Shown here: piece by piece, positions 1 to 11,398 of the stretch | How positions within the stretch are numbered: position 1 is the first letter of the stretch | How the letters are laid out: each line of letters opens with the position of its first letter | NCBI GenBank assembly: GCA_033064195.1 | Contig: JARBJD010000354.1 | Span: 1 to 64,000 of the forward strand | Reading direction: 5' to 3' | Origin: Blattamonas nauphoetae | Lineage: Eukaryota; Preaxostyla; Oxymonadida | DNA: 64,000 nt | Notes under the pieces: model-generated | Told to the model about the DNA's origin: nothing | Databases searched by the model: none | What the model saw: only the letters and a program-made list of their open reading frames with translations | Program-made: the position numbers and the translations under genes

Positions 1-1881
1 AATCCCTAACTCCCTAACTCTAACTCCTAACTCCTAACTCCTAACTCCTAACTCCTAACTCCTAACTCTAACCTTCCTAACTCCTAACCTTAACCTTAAC
101 TCCTAACTCCTTAACTCCTAACCCTAACTCCTAACTCCTAACCCTAACTCCTAACCCTAACTCCTAACTCCTAACTCCTAACTCCTAACCCTAACTCCTA
201 ACTCCTAACTCCTAACTCCTAACTCTAACCCTAACCCTAACTCCTAACTCCTAACTCCTAACTCCTAACTCCTAACTCCTAACCTCTAACTCCTAACTCC
301 TAACTCCTAACTCCTAACTCCTAACCCTAACTCCTAACTCCTAACCCTAACCCTAACTCCTAACTCCTAACCCTAACCTAACTCCTAACTCCTAACTCTA
401 ACCCTAACTCCTAACCTCTAACTCCTAACTCCTAACTCCTAACTCCTAACTCCTAACTCCTAACTCCTAACTCCTAACTCCTAACTCCTAACTCCTAACC
501 CTAACTCCTAACTCCTAACTCCTAACTCCTAACTCCTAACTCCTAACTCCTAACTCCTAACTCCTAACTCCTAACTCCTAACTCCTAACTCCTAACTCCT
601 AACTCTAACCCTAACTCTAACTCCTAACCCTAACTCCTAACTCCTAACCCCTAACCCTAACTCCTAACCCTAACCCTAACCTCCTAACCCTAACCCTAAC
701 CCTAACCCTAACCCTAACCCTAACCCTAACCTCTAACCCTAACCCTAACCCTAACCCTAACCCTAACCCCTAACCCTAACTCCTAACCCTCCTAACTCCT
801 AACCCTAACCCTAACCCTAACCCTAACCCTAACCCTAACTCCTAACCCTAACTCTAACTCCTAACCCTAACTCCTAACTCCTAACTCCTAACCCTAACCC
901 TAACCCTAACTCCTAACTCCTAACTCCTAACTCCTAACCCTAACTCCTAACTCCTAACTCCTAACTCCTAACTCCTAACCCTAACCCTAACCCTAACCCT
1001 AACCCTAACTCCTAACCCTAACCCTAACCCTAACCCTAACCCTAACCCTAACCCTAACCCTAACCCTAACCCTAACCCTAACCCTAACCCTAACCCTAAC
1101 CCTAACCCTAACCCTAACCCTAACCCTAACTCCTAACTCCTAACCCTAACTCCTAACTCCTAACCCTAACCCTAACCCTAACCCTAACTCCTAACTCCTA
1201 ACCCTAACCCTAACCCTAACCCTAACCCTAACTCTAACTCCTAACCTCTAACTCCTAACCCTAACTCCTAACCCTAACCCTAACCCTAACCCTAACCCTA
1301 ACCCTAACCCTAACCCTAACCCTAACTCCTAACCCTAACTCCTAACTCCTAACTCCTAACCCTAACTCCTAACCCTAACCCTAACTCCTAACCCTAACCC
1401 TAACCCTAACCCTAACCCTAACCCTAACCCTAACCCTAACCCTAACCCTAACCCTAACCCTAACCCTAACCCTAACCCTAACCCTAACCCCTAACCCTAA
1501 CCCTAACCCTAACCCTAACCCTAACCCTAACCCTAACCCTAACCCTAACCCTAACCCTAACCCTAACCCTAACCCTAACCCTAACCCTAACCCTAACCCT
1601 AACCCTAACCCTAACCCTAACCCTAACCCTAACCCTAACCCTAACCCTAACCCTAACCCTAACCCTAACCCTAACCCTAACCCTAACCCTAACCCTAACC
1701 CTAACCCTAACCCTAACCCTAACCCTAACCCTAACCCTAACCCTAACCCTAACCCTAACCCTAACCCTAACCCTAACCCTAACCCTAACCCTAACCCTAA
1801 CCCTAACCCTAACCCTAACCCTAACCCTAACCCTAACCCTAACCCTAACCCTAACCCTAACCCTAACCCTAAACCCTAAAC
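1..1881. repeat. Telomere, C-rich strand, left chromosome end
   Basis: A continuous array of CCCTAA hexamers mixed with the heptamer CTCCTAA and a few CCTAA or CTCTAA units. The complement is TTAGGG, the common eukaryotic telomere repeat, and the C-strand at the 5' end is the orientation expected of a left telomere. From about 1396 to 1872 the array is almost pure CCCTAA. The distal 1.4 kb is dominated by CTCCTAA. The junction with unique sequence is at 1870-1882. The variant could be real or a long-read basecalling artefact at a thinly covered end. Confidence 0.97.
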
Positions 1882-2005
1882 CCGAGTCACCATCACAACC
1901 CAAGTGAGCAACCACAAATTCGTCACTAACCTCCTCCAGGGTGGTGACCGCTCAGGAACACACTCACCTTTGGGCTCGACTTGACAATCGCCCAAGACAT
2001 CCCAA

Positions 2006-4039
2006 ATGCCCTCCACCGGGGTCTCCTCCCAGACCCTCGAACAGCTGTCAACCAGGCTGAAGAGGGCAAGTCCAAACACTACAAGAAACTTGGACAAGAA
2101 CACAAGGTGATTGGCATTGGGATCAGTGAGAACGGTCAACTTGGGAACAACATGGAACTGTTTTGGACTTCATGAAGAAGGTGGCCCGAGATGGACACAA
2201 ATCAGCCCAAGTCTACCACTTCCTCCAAATGACCTCTCTTGTCTTGGAACAGAGCAGATGCATCATGGAACGTCGTGTCTGTCAAAAACTCACATGGAGT
2301 CTTCAAAATTTTCAGTTCAACAAGATGCCCAAAATGGGCTCAACATCCAACCCTCACCAAGCACAACATATTTACTCAGTGCGGTGAATCTTCATTCTCA
2401 ACAACCGAATCTTGCTTTGCCCTCTCTGGGGCCGAATCTTGCTTCGCCCTCTCAGGGCCCACCCTCAACCTCACCTTCTTCTTCACCTCCCTCTGGACCA
2501 CCTCAAGTGCCCCGCTCAGGGCCATCTCGAAATTCTTCAAATCATCAACTTACGCTCAACCTCCCGGCAAATAACCAATCAGTTGAAAAACACACTCCCG
2601 CCCTCACCCGGCCAACCTCCAACATTTTCACTCCTCGTTTTTATTATGTTCCACAACCCAACTCTGAACATAAAGTTTCTCAACCACCCTCCGTGGCTCC
2701 AACTTCACCTTCAGAGTCTCCCGATCAACTTCCAACTCTTGACCCTTCTGAGGGCTCAATGGTCATCATGACCTCCACGTCGCCAGAAGAGCACATTGTC
2801 GAGACCATGGAAAGGGACAGTTCCGAACACGAATTGACCCAATCCGGGGACAATGATCTCCTCGATGCAGGAATGGAAGTTGATCGTTCCGACAGTGATT
2901 TGCCCATTTCGGGGCCCAATCTCGAAAATCCTCAGTCTTTGACCAGTACCCGCCGTGAACCTGATTCAACCAACTTTTCACACAGGGAGTTGTCAGAGCG
3001 AAGGACTGACGAGAAACCCGAAATATCATTCGAGGAACTCTTTTCGGAAGACAATCCACCTGTCTGTGATTTTTCCATTCAACCCTATTTTGGGCCAACT
3101 CAAACTGATGTCGACACCTCCCAACTGCCCCTCCAAGGGTCGACTCAAAAAGATGCCGAAGTTGGTCAGAAGATGATTGTTGAACTCCCTTCCAATGATG
3201 CCGAAGTCATTCAAGAGATCATCTTCGGGTTACCCCCAACCGATGTCAATGTTGATCAAGAGCCCGCCCCAGGGCTGACTCCAAGTGATGCCGAAGTCGG
3301 TCTCTTGCCCATTCCTGGGTCGACCACACAGGATGCCGAAGTCAGCCAGATGCCCCCTCCTGGGCTGACCCTCACTGATATCGACATTGACATTGAGCCC
3401 TCTCTGGAGCAAATCACTTTTGGCTCAGACACTCTTCCGATCTCCTTTACCCCTCCACCTTCAATTTCACTCAACCCAATTCCGGGCTCTTCACAGCCCA
3501 CCAGAACACCCCAAACTCAAATACCGCCCGCGGCTGTTCTGATTGAGTTGGATTCCGACGACGACCACAACGACCTTGGCCAGCCCCAAAATGGCTCAAA
3601 AAGGAAAACTTTCGTTGACTTGACAATTGATGAGGAAGTCACTTCACACAAGTGCCCCTCCAAGGGCAACTTCCCACCAAGGACTCTCAGACCGAAACGC
3701 AAGCTACCCAATCCAAAACAAGATGACAAGTCAATAGCTCCGAACTTTGCCAGACCAAAGCGGGCTAGATACAAGAAGCAAGTCCCGCGAACAGGACGAA
3801 GGAAGAAATCGACTCCCTCTTCCTCTTTCTCATCTTCTTGTGATGACTCTCTCTCCCAGGAAGATGACCCCACATGGGCTCCCGACAGCCCCCGAATGGA
3901 CCCCCCACCCAAGTGCCGTGGACGACCCAAGACACAGCCCAAAGCTGGTGCAAGGAAGCGGCAGCCCCCAGATGGGTCCCGACCAGTGGTAAGAGAAACT
4001 GGTGCGGGCAGACTCAACGGCCCCTCCAAGGGCGAGTAA
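2006..4039 (+). CDS. Disordered subtelomeric protein with 15-residue repeats
   Basis: This is the first gene inside the telomere, and I do not recognise its family. The open frame to the TAA at 4037-4039 is long and rich in Pro, Ser and Thr. The first in-frame ATG of the main frame is at 2258. A better model starts at the ATG at 2006, the first ATG after the telomere, and removes a 99-nt intron 2107-2205 (AAG/GTGATT to AAATCAG) to give about 644 residues. An alternative exon in another frame would use the GTGAGA donor at 2126. The middle holds seven 15-residue repeats (3095-3409). The C-terminal third is basic, with a VDLTIDEE stretch and an IELDSDDD stretch that resemble SUMO-interacting motifs, several KRK clusters, and an RGRPK core like an AT-hook. 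These suggest a nuclear, DNA- or SUMO-associated protein; this is inference. The 5' exon structure is uncertain. Confidence 0.55.
3095..3409 (+). repeat. 45-bp coding tandem repeat, seven units
   Basis: Seven in-frame 45-bp units encode degenerate 15-residue repeats of the general form x-x-x-x-D-A-E-V followed by a Pro/Gly-rich half. Units differ at many positions but keep exact length, so the period has been held by the reading frame. The array lies inside the subtelomeric protein gene. Confidence 0.8.
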
Positions 4040-4096
4040 CTTTTATTGTTTTGTTTTTTCACTTTTCGTTACTGATTCAGCACTTCAGCATCCGCC

Positions 4097-4131
4097 GTTA
4101 AACCCTAACCCTAACCCCTAACCCTAACCCT
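4097..4131. repeat. Interstitial telomeric repeat
   Basis: Five to six CCCTAA-type units in the same orientation as the terminal telomere lie about 60 bp past the stop codon of the first gene and 2.2 kb inside the telomere. This is consistent with an old chromosome-end healing event or a duplication of subtelomeric DNA. Confidence 0.85.
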
Positions 4132-6480
4132 TTGCTTCATATGAAAGTGAGAGGTGGACTTTTGCCTATCTTCAACAACTTCAAAGCATTAATGAACTGT
4201 CATTTCTCTTCAAACAAGTCGTGAAGAGCGAGGAGTGGGGAACGTGATTCGTGTATCCAAACTGAGCGCTTGTAAGATGATTGAGTGAGAGAGTCCAGAG
4301 TCAGAAGAGTGATTTGTTCACCCATGCCAGACTGAAGAGAGGAGAGAGAGAAAGAGATGAGAATAGAGAAGTGTGAAAGGAGAAGAGAGACCAGAAGAGA
4401 GAGGAGATGAGAGAAGGATAAGAAAGCTGTAGAAGGAGGAGACAAACCTTGCAAGTTGTCAGGAGGACACTCTCATAAAGTTAGAGATCGAGTTGCGATT
4501 GTCTGATCCCGTGGACACCATCCAAACGCCGGTCATTGAGGTCATCGTGATGGTCATGTAAGTCGTGGTGTAGGCGGTGTCAAGAGAGACAGGTTCTCGC
4601 AAAGAAGTCTTTCAACTGTTTCGCCTTCATTCTTCACATCAATTCGCTTCGTCTAAGCCTGCTTTCCCGAATGTTAATGATGACATAACCAGAGTGTGAC
4701 TGGCGTGTCGAAGGAGATGTGAGCATTTCTTGAAGTAGCAGTTCTTGACGCGTATCTGTCTCCATTCATGTGGAACGTACTGCTCGCAGCAACATGTAAC
4801 CTCCTCTCTGAAGACGAGGCGATGTGGATGTGGAAATCCTCGATAAGATCACTTTGGAATCTTTCAACACGAACAGCAGCTAATGAACCATCTGTAACCG
4901 CGCAATTCACGATTTTGCAGATCTTGAGAGCGAGTGATCCCCCAAAATTTGCCTGCGAGAGGGATGAGTGGTATCCCACGTGTTTGGATCCGTCGGGGCA
5001 GTATAATCCTGATTGAGGCGGCATCATTTGATCACAGTGACATTCTCCATCTGTAATGTCGTTCCCGTCATTGGCGACGACATGACAGCAACAGTACCAG
5101 AGTGCTGGTGTGTGAGAGAGAGATCATGGGTTCTGAGGAAGGGTAGGAGGAGTGTTGAGTGTAGAGAGTGGAAATGAGGAGCCAATGAGGCGACGAGAAG
5201 AATGACGAGAGGGAGGGCAGATTGGCCAGCAGGTTAGGTTTGAAGATGGACAAGATTTCGATACACTTCTGTTGAGGAAGAGTCTGGAAAGGCGAGAAGC
5301 CAAGAATATGGATTGAGGACGAAAGAGAGGGACAAACATCGGCGAGGGTGAAGAAATGGAGGATTGCCATTTTGGCTGGATGTGACTCTTTCTGATCAGA
5401 GACGGATGGTGATAGCACTCCCAAGTCAGTGCAAATTGAGTTTAATATCTTTGGGGTGGGAGAAGAAGCAATGAATATGAGAGATCTATGGGAATCACGA
5501 TCAGTCTCTTTCACCACTCTTCCTTCTTCATTTCTACCACCACAAAAATCACACTAACCTTCCTCTCAATTGAATACCAACATTTTTCTGTCCAATATGA
5601 CAATCTGAAAGTTATCGGTTCCAACGATGGCTCTGGTATCCCAATCTCACTCAACTGCTCTAAAGACAACCTTTACATTTGTCAATAAGATAATCCTTTG
5701 CTGGATATGTTCTTGGTCTCACAAGCTGACTCGGAAGGATCGGATTCGACGGAGACCGATTAATCCGAATTATCCAGTCACAAATACCAATCCGACAACG
5801 ACTCAATGATCTTCTTTCGACTGGGCATGAACATACAATTTATCAAACATCTTTTCCGCCAACATCAAGACATCCATTCCATCCAGGTCACCACAACATG
5901 GATGCCCAACACCACCATAATTCTGACGTAGATTTCCGCCATAAACACAACAAAGTCGCAACGAAGGAACGTCCTGAAAGCAATATCAGTTCTTTTTCCC
6001 ATTGATTCCACTGCAGTGTCGTCTATTTGGCCTCGGTCACACAGATTCTCCCATCGACAAAGGGCATCCATTGTCTGCAGATTTATCATTTTTTCATGAT
6101 TTCAATTCTTTCACATCTGTTCTATTCGTCACCCTTCAGCAAAGTCCAACGTCTCCGAGGTTGTAGAGACCAGACTTGCTGAGAACGACCGACCCCCCTC
6201 GTCCACAACCTGGACATGTGCGCAGCCCCAAAATGTGTCCACTCCCGAATTTGTGTAGCATAAATAATTAGCCTGAATTAAGCGGGAATGGCACATTTTG
6301 GGGCAGGTGGGCGACGGGGGAGGTAGCTTCAGTGTAGGCAAGGCTTTACAATCACTTGAGGACAATTTTCGAGGCCAAAACTGGAATAAATGCGAAAAAA
6401 GACATAAGGACAGGCAGAAAAGCAAAAATACAAACAAATACGTGCATAGAAGCTCACACAGAAAGAAACTTCGGCAGACA
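4132..6480. other. Gene-poor subtelomeric stretch
   Basis: No convincing complete gene was seen. The plus strand is purine-rich (GAGA-type) at 4250-4440, which creates spurious minus-strand ORFs rich in Ser and Leu. Apart from the possible beta-helix fragment at 4674-5027, the remaining short ORFs have no recognisable composition or motif. Confidence 0.6.
4674..5027 (-). pseudogene. Possible beta-helix surface protein fragment
   Basis: A 117-codon open stretch without a convincing start. Its alternation of short hydrophobic strands with Ser, Asn and Cys (for example SLALKICKIVNCAV) resembles the rungs of right-handed beta-helix proteins, fragments of which also occur near 59-60 kb. It begins and ends abruptly with no other exons visible, so it is more likely a relic than a gene. 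The resemblance is weak. Confidence 0.25.
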
Positions 6481-7371
6481 ATCAACGCAGATGGGGAAAC
6501 AGCGGAGAACATCAACGCAGATGGGGAAACAGCGGAGAACATCAACGGAGATGGGGAAACAGCGGAGAACATAAACGCAGATGGGGAAACAGCAGGAAAA
6601 TCGATGGAGATGGGGAAACAGCAGGAGAACATCAACGGTGATGGGGAAACAGCGGAGAACATCAACGGAGATGGGGAAACAGCGGAGAACATCAACGGAG
6701 ATGGGGAAACAGCGGAGAACATAAACGCAGATGGGGAAACAGCGGAGAACATCAACGGAGATGGGGAAACAGCGGAGAACATCAACGGAGATGGGGAAAC
6801 AGCGGAGAACATCAACGGAGATGGGGAAACAGCAGGAAAATCGATGGAGATGGGGAACCAACAGGAAACTCAACGGAGATGGGGAAACAGCAGGAGAACA
6901 TCAACAGGAGATGGGGAAACAGCGGAGAACATCAACGGTGATGGGGAAACAGCGGAGAACATCAACGGAGATGGGGAAACAGCGGAGAACATCAACGCAG
7001 ATGGGGAAACAGCGGAGAACATCAACGCAGATGGGGAAACAGCGGAGAACATCAACGCAGATGGGGAAACAGCGGAGAACATCAACGGAGATGGGGAAAC
7101 AGAGGACAGCATCAACGCAGATGGGGAAACAGCAGGTAACTCAACGGAGATGGGGAAACAGCGGAGAACATCAACGGAGATGGGGAAATAGCGGAGAACA
7201 TCAACGGAGATGGGGAAACAGCGGAGAACATCAACGGAGATGGGGAAACAGCAGGAGAACATCAACGGAGATGGGGAAACAGCGGAGAACATCAACGGAG
7301 ATGGGGAAACAGCGAAGAACATCAACGGAGATGGGGAAACAGCAGGGAACTCAACGCAGATGGGGAAACAG
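6481..7371. repeat. 30-bp minisatellite, about 30 copies
   Basis: Tandem units of about 30 bp built on ATCAACGSAGATGGGGAAAC followed by AGCGGAGAAC or AGCAGGAAAA. Units alternate between GCAG and GGAG variants, and a few 27-29-bp units shift the register. The period is a multiple of three and the unit lacks stop codons, so several frames on both strands stay open by chance. No ATG-initiated ORF enters the array from unique sequence, so I do not call it coding. It lies downstream of the recombinase gene. Confidence 0.9.
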
Positions 7372-7558
7372 AATCCAAAAAGTGCACTGATGCGCAAGCA
7401 GACTCCAAAACGTTCAATGAAGCGCAAACAGAATGCACACGCCATCCTTTCGTCAATCTCGTCTCATTTGCGACAATACTTGATTCAGTCCATTCAAATG
7501 TCGTGAAAAACTGAATTAACTGATGATATGAAGAACGGAATCAAAAACAATTTCTGAA

Positions 7559-10141
7559 TTACGTCTCACTCTCATCCTCCTGCATTGCCAGCGCCTCTTT
7601 CACATCCTGAATGTGCTCAACCAAACCTGACTTTCGTCTGCCTTTCATCGTGAAGACTTGGTATTGTGCCTGTGGAGGTTCATCATTTTGCCGAAGCTTC
7701 ATCTTCATATCCCGCTTCTCCGCAAACCACCGAATCTTACAGTTCTCCGGTGTCCTCTCTCCTCCTCGGTCTGCGATCAATCTAGAGATCTCCTCCCAGC
7801 TCATGTTAGCGGCGCGCCCATCCGCCAGAGCTCTCAACTCCCATTCCAACCAGTACTTCCTCTGGCGGATGGGCTTTGGTGGAGGACTCTGAACCACCAC
7901 ACGTTCCTCCTGGTTAGCTTGATTCGGCTGTTTCGCAAGGTCATCCCGAACTCCTCTAAGAAAGAGTTGAGCCATTGTAGTTGGAGTCTGGCCGGATGAG
8001 AGACAATCCTGGATATGGCGTTCACAATTTGCTGTCGAGAGGGATTCGTCCTTGCAGAAGAGTCTCGTCGCTTTGGCTCGAAGTGCATGGAACTTGGCTG
8101 ACCCTCTTGTCAACATGGCGCACGACATTCCGAGAACTGTCGTCACTTGTTCTTTAAATGCAGACAGCTGTTCTCCTCCAGTCCATGGAATGGGCTTGAG
8201 TTTTGTGTTGTGGAAGATTTCTGTTGTTGTGAGGACAGGTTCCATCACGTTGGTGGCGTGGAGTTCTGAGTTGGGCATTACAAGTCGGTTGGCAACGTGG
8301 ACGCCAATAGTCGCTGACTTCACATATCTCATTTGAACAGAGGAGTACGGCACCCAGCGTGCCACAATTGCTGTTTGTTCTAGTACTCTTGTTCGGGTGG
8401 AATCATCATTACCAGCCTTGATCAATGCCGAGGAAAGAAAACCACTTCGAAGACTGTGAAACCCAAAGTATTGTCGATTGAAACCGGCTTGGAATGCCCG
8501 GTTTTGTAAGCGGACAGTCATAGCATCTGGTCCAATTGGCCAGATCCTCTCTCCCAGATTCCAATGCTGTTCCCATTCATCTCTGCTTGTAAGTGACAGC
8601 CCGAAACGTTGAACCAAGTGTTGTTGGAGCCAGTAAACAACATTCAAGTTGCTATATGCAAATATGTCACCCTCCACAGTAACAACAGAATCCTGAACGT
8701 GATAACCTTTCATCTTTCGCAGACGAATAGTAATCAGAAGTACTGATGAGTCCTTTAGACAGACGATTCTCTCGATGTCTTTCAATTCGATTGCTGCACA
8801 TGTCGAGGCACGCGCGCCTGTCGAAAGAGAAAACAGGAAGAGGCTGGCTTCAAAGGTCTTTTCTGGGATGCAGTCAGGGATATGGACAATGATTGTGTGG
8901 AGATCCGAAGCAATGAGAGGAGGTTTCCCAATGGATACGTCTGGAGTCAGTTTTGTTTTTTTGACGAGGTTGACGGAGTCAGAGATGGCAGAATGGATTG
9001 CTTGTGGAGTTGGTCCACCTCGATGCAGTGAATCAAGAACACCAAGCGCACATCGAACTGTCGAGTCTAGTGAGGCAACAGACACCAAATCATTGATCCC
9101 CAGAACGTATATGAACTGCTTCACCACATTACATTCAAGGGGAAGCACAGATTCGAGTTCCATCGCGTCTGCAAAGTCTTTTAAGAGACGGTAGACCCAG
9201 CGATGGTTCTCCTGGGTCTCAAGACTATATGGGAGAGTGTGAGCTTGGGGGTTTGCCAGATCTTCCGAAGAAACAGTCCGCAAGAAAGTGTGAAGGTGTG
9301 TTGGCCCTTGGTTCTGATTGAAAGGTCTTGAAAGTGATGGATTGTCTGACTGTTCCGGAACTGGTGGGGTGAACCTTGAAATGATTCGTCTGTGATTGTT
9401 GTAGATCTTCAGCCATTCAGCCTCTCGATCGAGACTTTGTTGTGACGTTTCATTCACAGATGACAGGTTCGACCATTGATTAATCAACGCTTCTTCAAGT
9501 GACGTCGCTTTCTGTATTTCTGTCGCTTCGTCGGTGATGTCATCAAGCTGGGCAGTGATTGAGGCAACCTTTGGTTTTGTCTTTTTTATCAGGCTCGGTC
9601 GTTTCGGTGCTTCTGGTTCCGTCCAACTGTCATCGCTGTCATCTGACGTTTGTGCTGAATGCGGTCTTTTCACCTTTTCGATGACTTCCTCTTGAATGTC
9701 CGACTCAGTTGAATCATCGGTTGTCTCTTGGCGGGTTCTCCTCTTCTTCTTCATCTGTTTCTTTCTTGATTCTTCCTGCTTGTCGTTCCTCTTCTTGACA
9801 GTCTTGTGTTCTTCCTCTTTTGTCTCCTTTTCAGGAATCCCCTCCACAAAGGCGAGATATCTGGCAATTTCATCTTCAGAAAATGTAACAGGACGACCCG
9901 CTCTCCAGGACTCAATTTTACTGAGAGCACAAACAAAAGGTGATGCTTGAACATCCTTGTTCAATAATGAGGAAGGTTGGGTTTTCTCTTCACTCATCGT
10001 TGTAGATTCTTCTATGGAATACGTGATCTCGCCTGGATTCACTGCTCCGCTCATCTGGTTGCGGAGCATCTTCTCGACCTTATCCTCAGTCTTGACTCGT
10101 TGGGGCGTTTGTCGCGTTGGAGTAGATAGGGCAAACAGCAT
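7559..10141 (-). CDS. Tyrosine recombinase with C-terminal Myb-like domain
   Basis: An 860-residue ORF from the ATG at 10141. Residues 1-290 are charged and disordered with lysine-rich patches that may be nuclear localisation signals. Residues of roughly 310-620 form a tyrosine recombinase: Arg444 in STGARAST, His562 and Arg565 in FHSLRSG, Trp596 in ARWVPY and Tyr606 in QMRYVKS give the R...HxxR...W...Y catalytic set, all present. Residues of about 760-815 contain a tryptophan-spaced helix set (WLEWEL, SWEEIS, CKIRW) like a Myb/SANT domain. Eukaryotic tyrosine recombinases are typical of Crypton-type transposons, which cut and rejoin DNA through a phosphotyrosine. The frame stays open upstream of the ATG to a CATTTCAG at about 10250, inside the end of the adjacent MITE, so an upstream exon may exist. 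It could be an active mobile gene or a domesticated one; element ends were not located. Confidence 0.85.
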   Translation of the reverse strand: MLFALSTPTRQTPQRVKTEDKVEKMLRNQMSGAVNPGEITYSIEESTTMSEEKTQPSSLLNKDVQASPFVCALSKIESWRAGRPVTFSEDEIARYLAFVEGIPEKETKEEEHKTVKKRNDKQEESRKKQMKKKRRTRQETTDDSTESDIQEEVIEKVKRPHSAQTSDDSDDSWTEPEAPKRPSLIKKTKPKVASITAQLDDITDEATEIQKATSLEEALINQWSNLSSVNETSQQSLDREAEWLKIYNNHRRIISRFTPPVPEQSDNPSLSRPFNQNQGPTHLHTFLRTVSSEDLANPQAHTLPYSLETQENHRWVYRLLKDFADAMELESVLPLECNVVKQFIYVLGINDLVSVASLDSTVRCALGVLDSLHRGGPTPQAIHSAISDSVNLVKKTKLTPDVSIGKPPLIASDLHTIIVHIPDCIPEKTFEASLFLFSLSTGARASTCAAIELKDIERIVCLKDSSVLLITIRLRKMKGYHVQDSVVTVEGDIFAYSNLNVVYWLQQHLVQRFGLSLTSRDEWEQHWNLGERIWPIGPDAMTVRLQNRAFQAGFNRQYFGFHSLRSGFLSSALIKAGNDDSTRTRVLEQTAIVARWVPYSSVQMRYVKSATIGVHVANRLVMPNSELHATNVMEPVLTTTEIFHNTKLKPIPWTGGEQLSAFKEQVTTVLGMSCAMLTRGSAKFHALRAKATRLFCKDESLSTANCERHIQDCLSSGQTPTTMAQLFLRGVRDDLAKQPNQANQEERVVVQSPPPKPIRQRKYWLEWELRALADGRAANMSWEEISRLIADRGGERTPENCKIRWFAEKRDMKMKLRQNDEPPQAQYQVFTMKGRRKSGLVEHIQDVKEALAMQEDESET

Positions 10142-10247
10142 GCGGGACTGTTGGGACTTAGGAGTAGACGGAGGAGGAACGATAGATTCTTCTTCCTCTT
10201 CTGCAATGGCCTGAGCTCGACGAGCGGCAACATCTACAGCTAAACTA

Positions 10248-11380
10248 GTTCTGAAATGAAGAAGAATAGTTCAGAAATGAAAATGATTGTTCAGAAATGA
10301 AGAGGAATTGTTCAGAAGTGAAAATGATTGTTCAGAAATGAAGAGGAATAGTTCAGAAATGAAAATGATTGTTCAGAAATGAAGAAGAATTGTTCAGAAT
10401 TGAAAAATGATTGTTCAGAAATGAAGAAGAATAATTCAGAAATGAAAAGCAAATTCAACTGGCCTGAAAGACAACAACAATTCGAAAATCCCTTCTTTTA
10501 TATTGAAAGAACAGTTCCTCAAAAGCTCAAAGTCAAAACAAATACGTTCTCCTGGTGTCAGAAATAAGTCCCGTCTCACATTAAAACGGTGTGGTTTGCA
10601 TCAGAATCTCAACAAAAGACTCACACAGAAGGACATACTGCATGCTGAAGCGTTTATTGTTGAAAAAACTTGAATGTTTGAAATAGTGCGATGCGAAACT
10701 CGCTTTTCATTCTGAACCCGCACACACGCCCATTTTGTCATAGTAATACATGTGGTCAGACAAAACGAAGTGACAACAATACCTGAAAACAGGTGTTGAG
10801 AATCCGAATCTTCTGAACCAGAGAACAGATCTTCACCAACTTTTGCATGACTCACATCAGAACAATTAGAAATCAAAAAAGATATAAATGTGAAACATCT
10901 CACAAACTGTTCTCGAATGGATAGTGGTGAAGATTGGTCAACTCGCTGAAATACTATCGTAGTTGTGCAGGTTTAGGGAAAATGCGCTGGTTTTTCATGG
11001 CGCTTCAACTAGACAAATTCCCAGCTGTCCGTATGGATGAACCTGATGTATAATTTTCTCTCACTCTTTGATCTTTGACATTCGAATTTGAGATATTTCT
11101 TCGTGATCTGTTCGTTGAATTTGTATTTAGTGGAATGTAGGAGCAACGTCAGTACCTCCGAGAACCTTTTCTCAGTGGTTGCATGGAGATTCCTGACTTG
11201 TTTTCAATTCTGAACAATTCTTCTTCATTTCTGAACAATCATTTTCATTTCTGAACTATTCCTCTTCATTTCTGAACAATCATTTTCACTTCTGAACAAT
11301 TCCTCTTCATTTCTGAACAATCATTTTCATTTCTGAACTATTCTTCTTCATTTCAGAACTATTCTTCTTCATTTCAGAAC
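10248..11380. mobile_element. Palindromic MITE with TTCAGAAATGAA repeat arms
   Basis: Two inverted arms (10248-10446 and 11208-11380), each a tandem array of about 20-bp units on TTCAGAAATGAARAKGAWT, flank about 760 bp with no gene. Both termini begin GTTCTGAAATGAAG when read inwards. No clear target-site duplication was found. Read outwards, each end gives CTTCTTCATTTCAG, a pyrimidine-rich tract plus AG that resembles a 3' splice site. The element sits immediately 5' of the recombinase ORF, which remains open up to that AG. Confidence 0.7.
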
Positions 11381-11398
11381 AAGTCTACCTGTATGTAT

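Noticed and set aside
1484-1915. Minus-strand ORF of alternating Arg-Val over the telomere
   Set aside because: It is a translation of the TTAGGG repeat and has no biological start.
4200-4454. Ser/Leu-rich minus-strand ORF
   Set aside because: It is explained by a purine-rich GAGA tract on the plus strand; no motif and no splice context.
6298-7445. Long ORFs on both strands over the minisatellite
   Set aside because: They arise from a stop-free 30-bp unit; none has an ATG in unique sequence upstream, and both strands are open.
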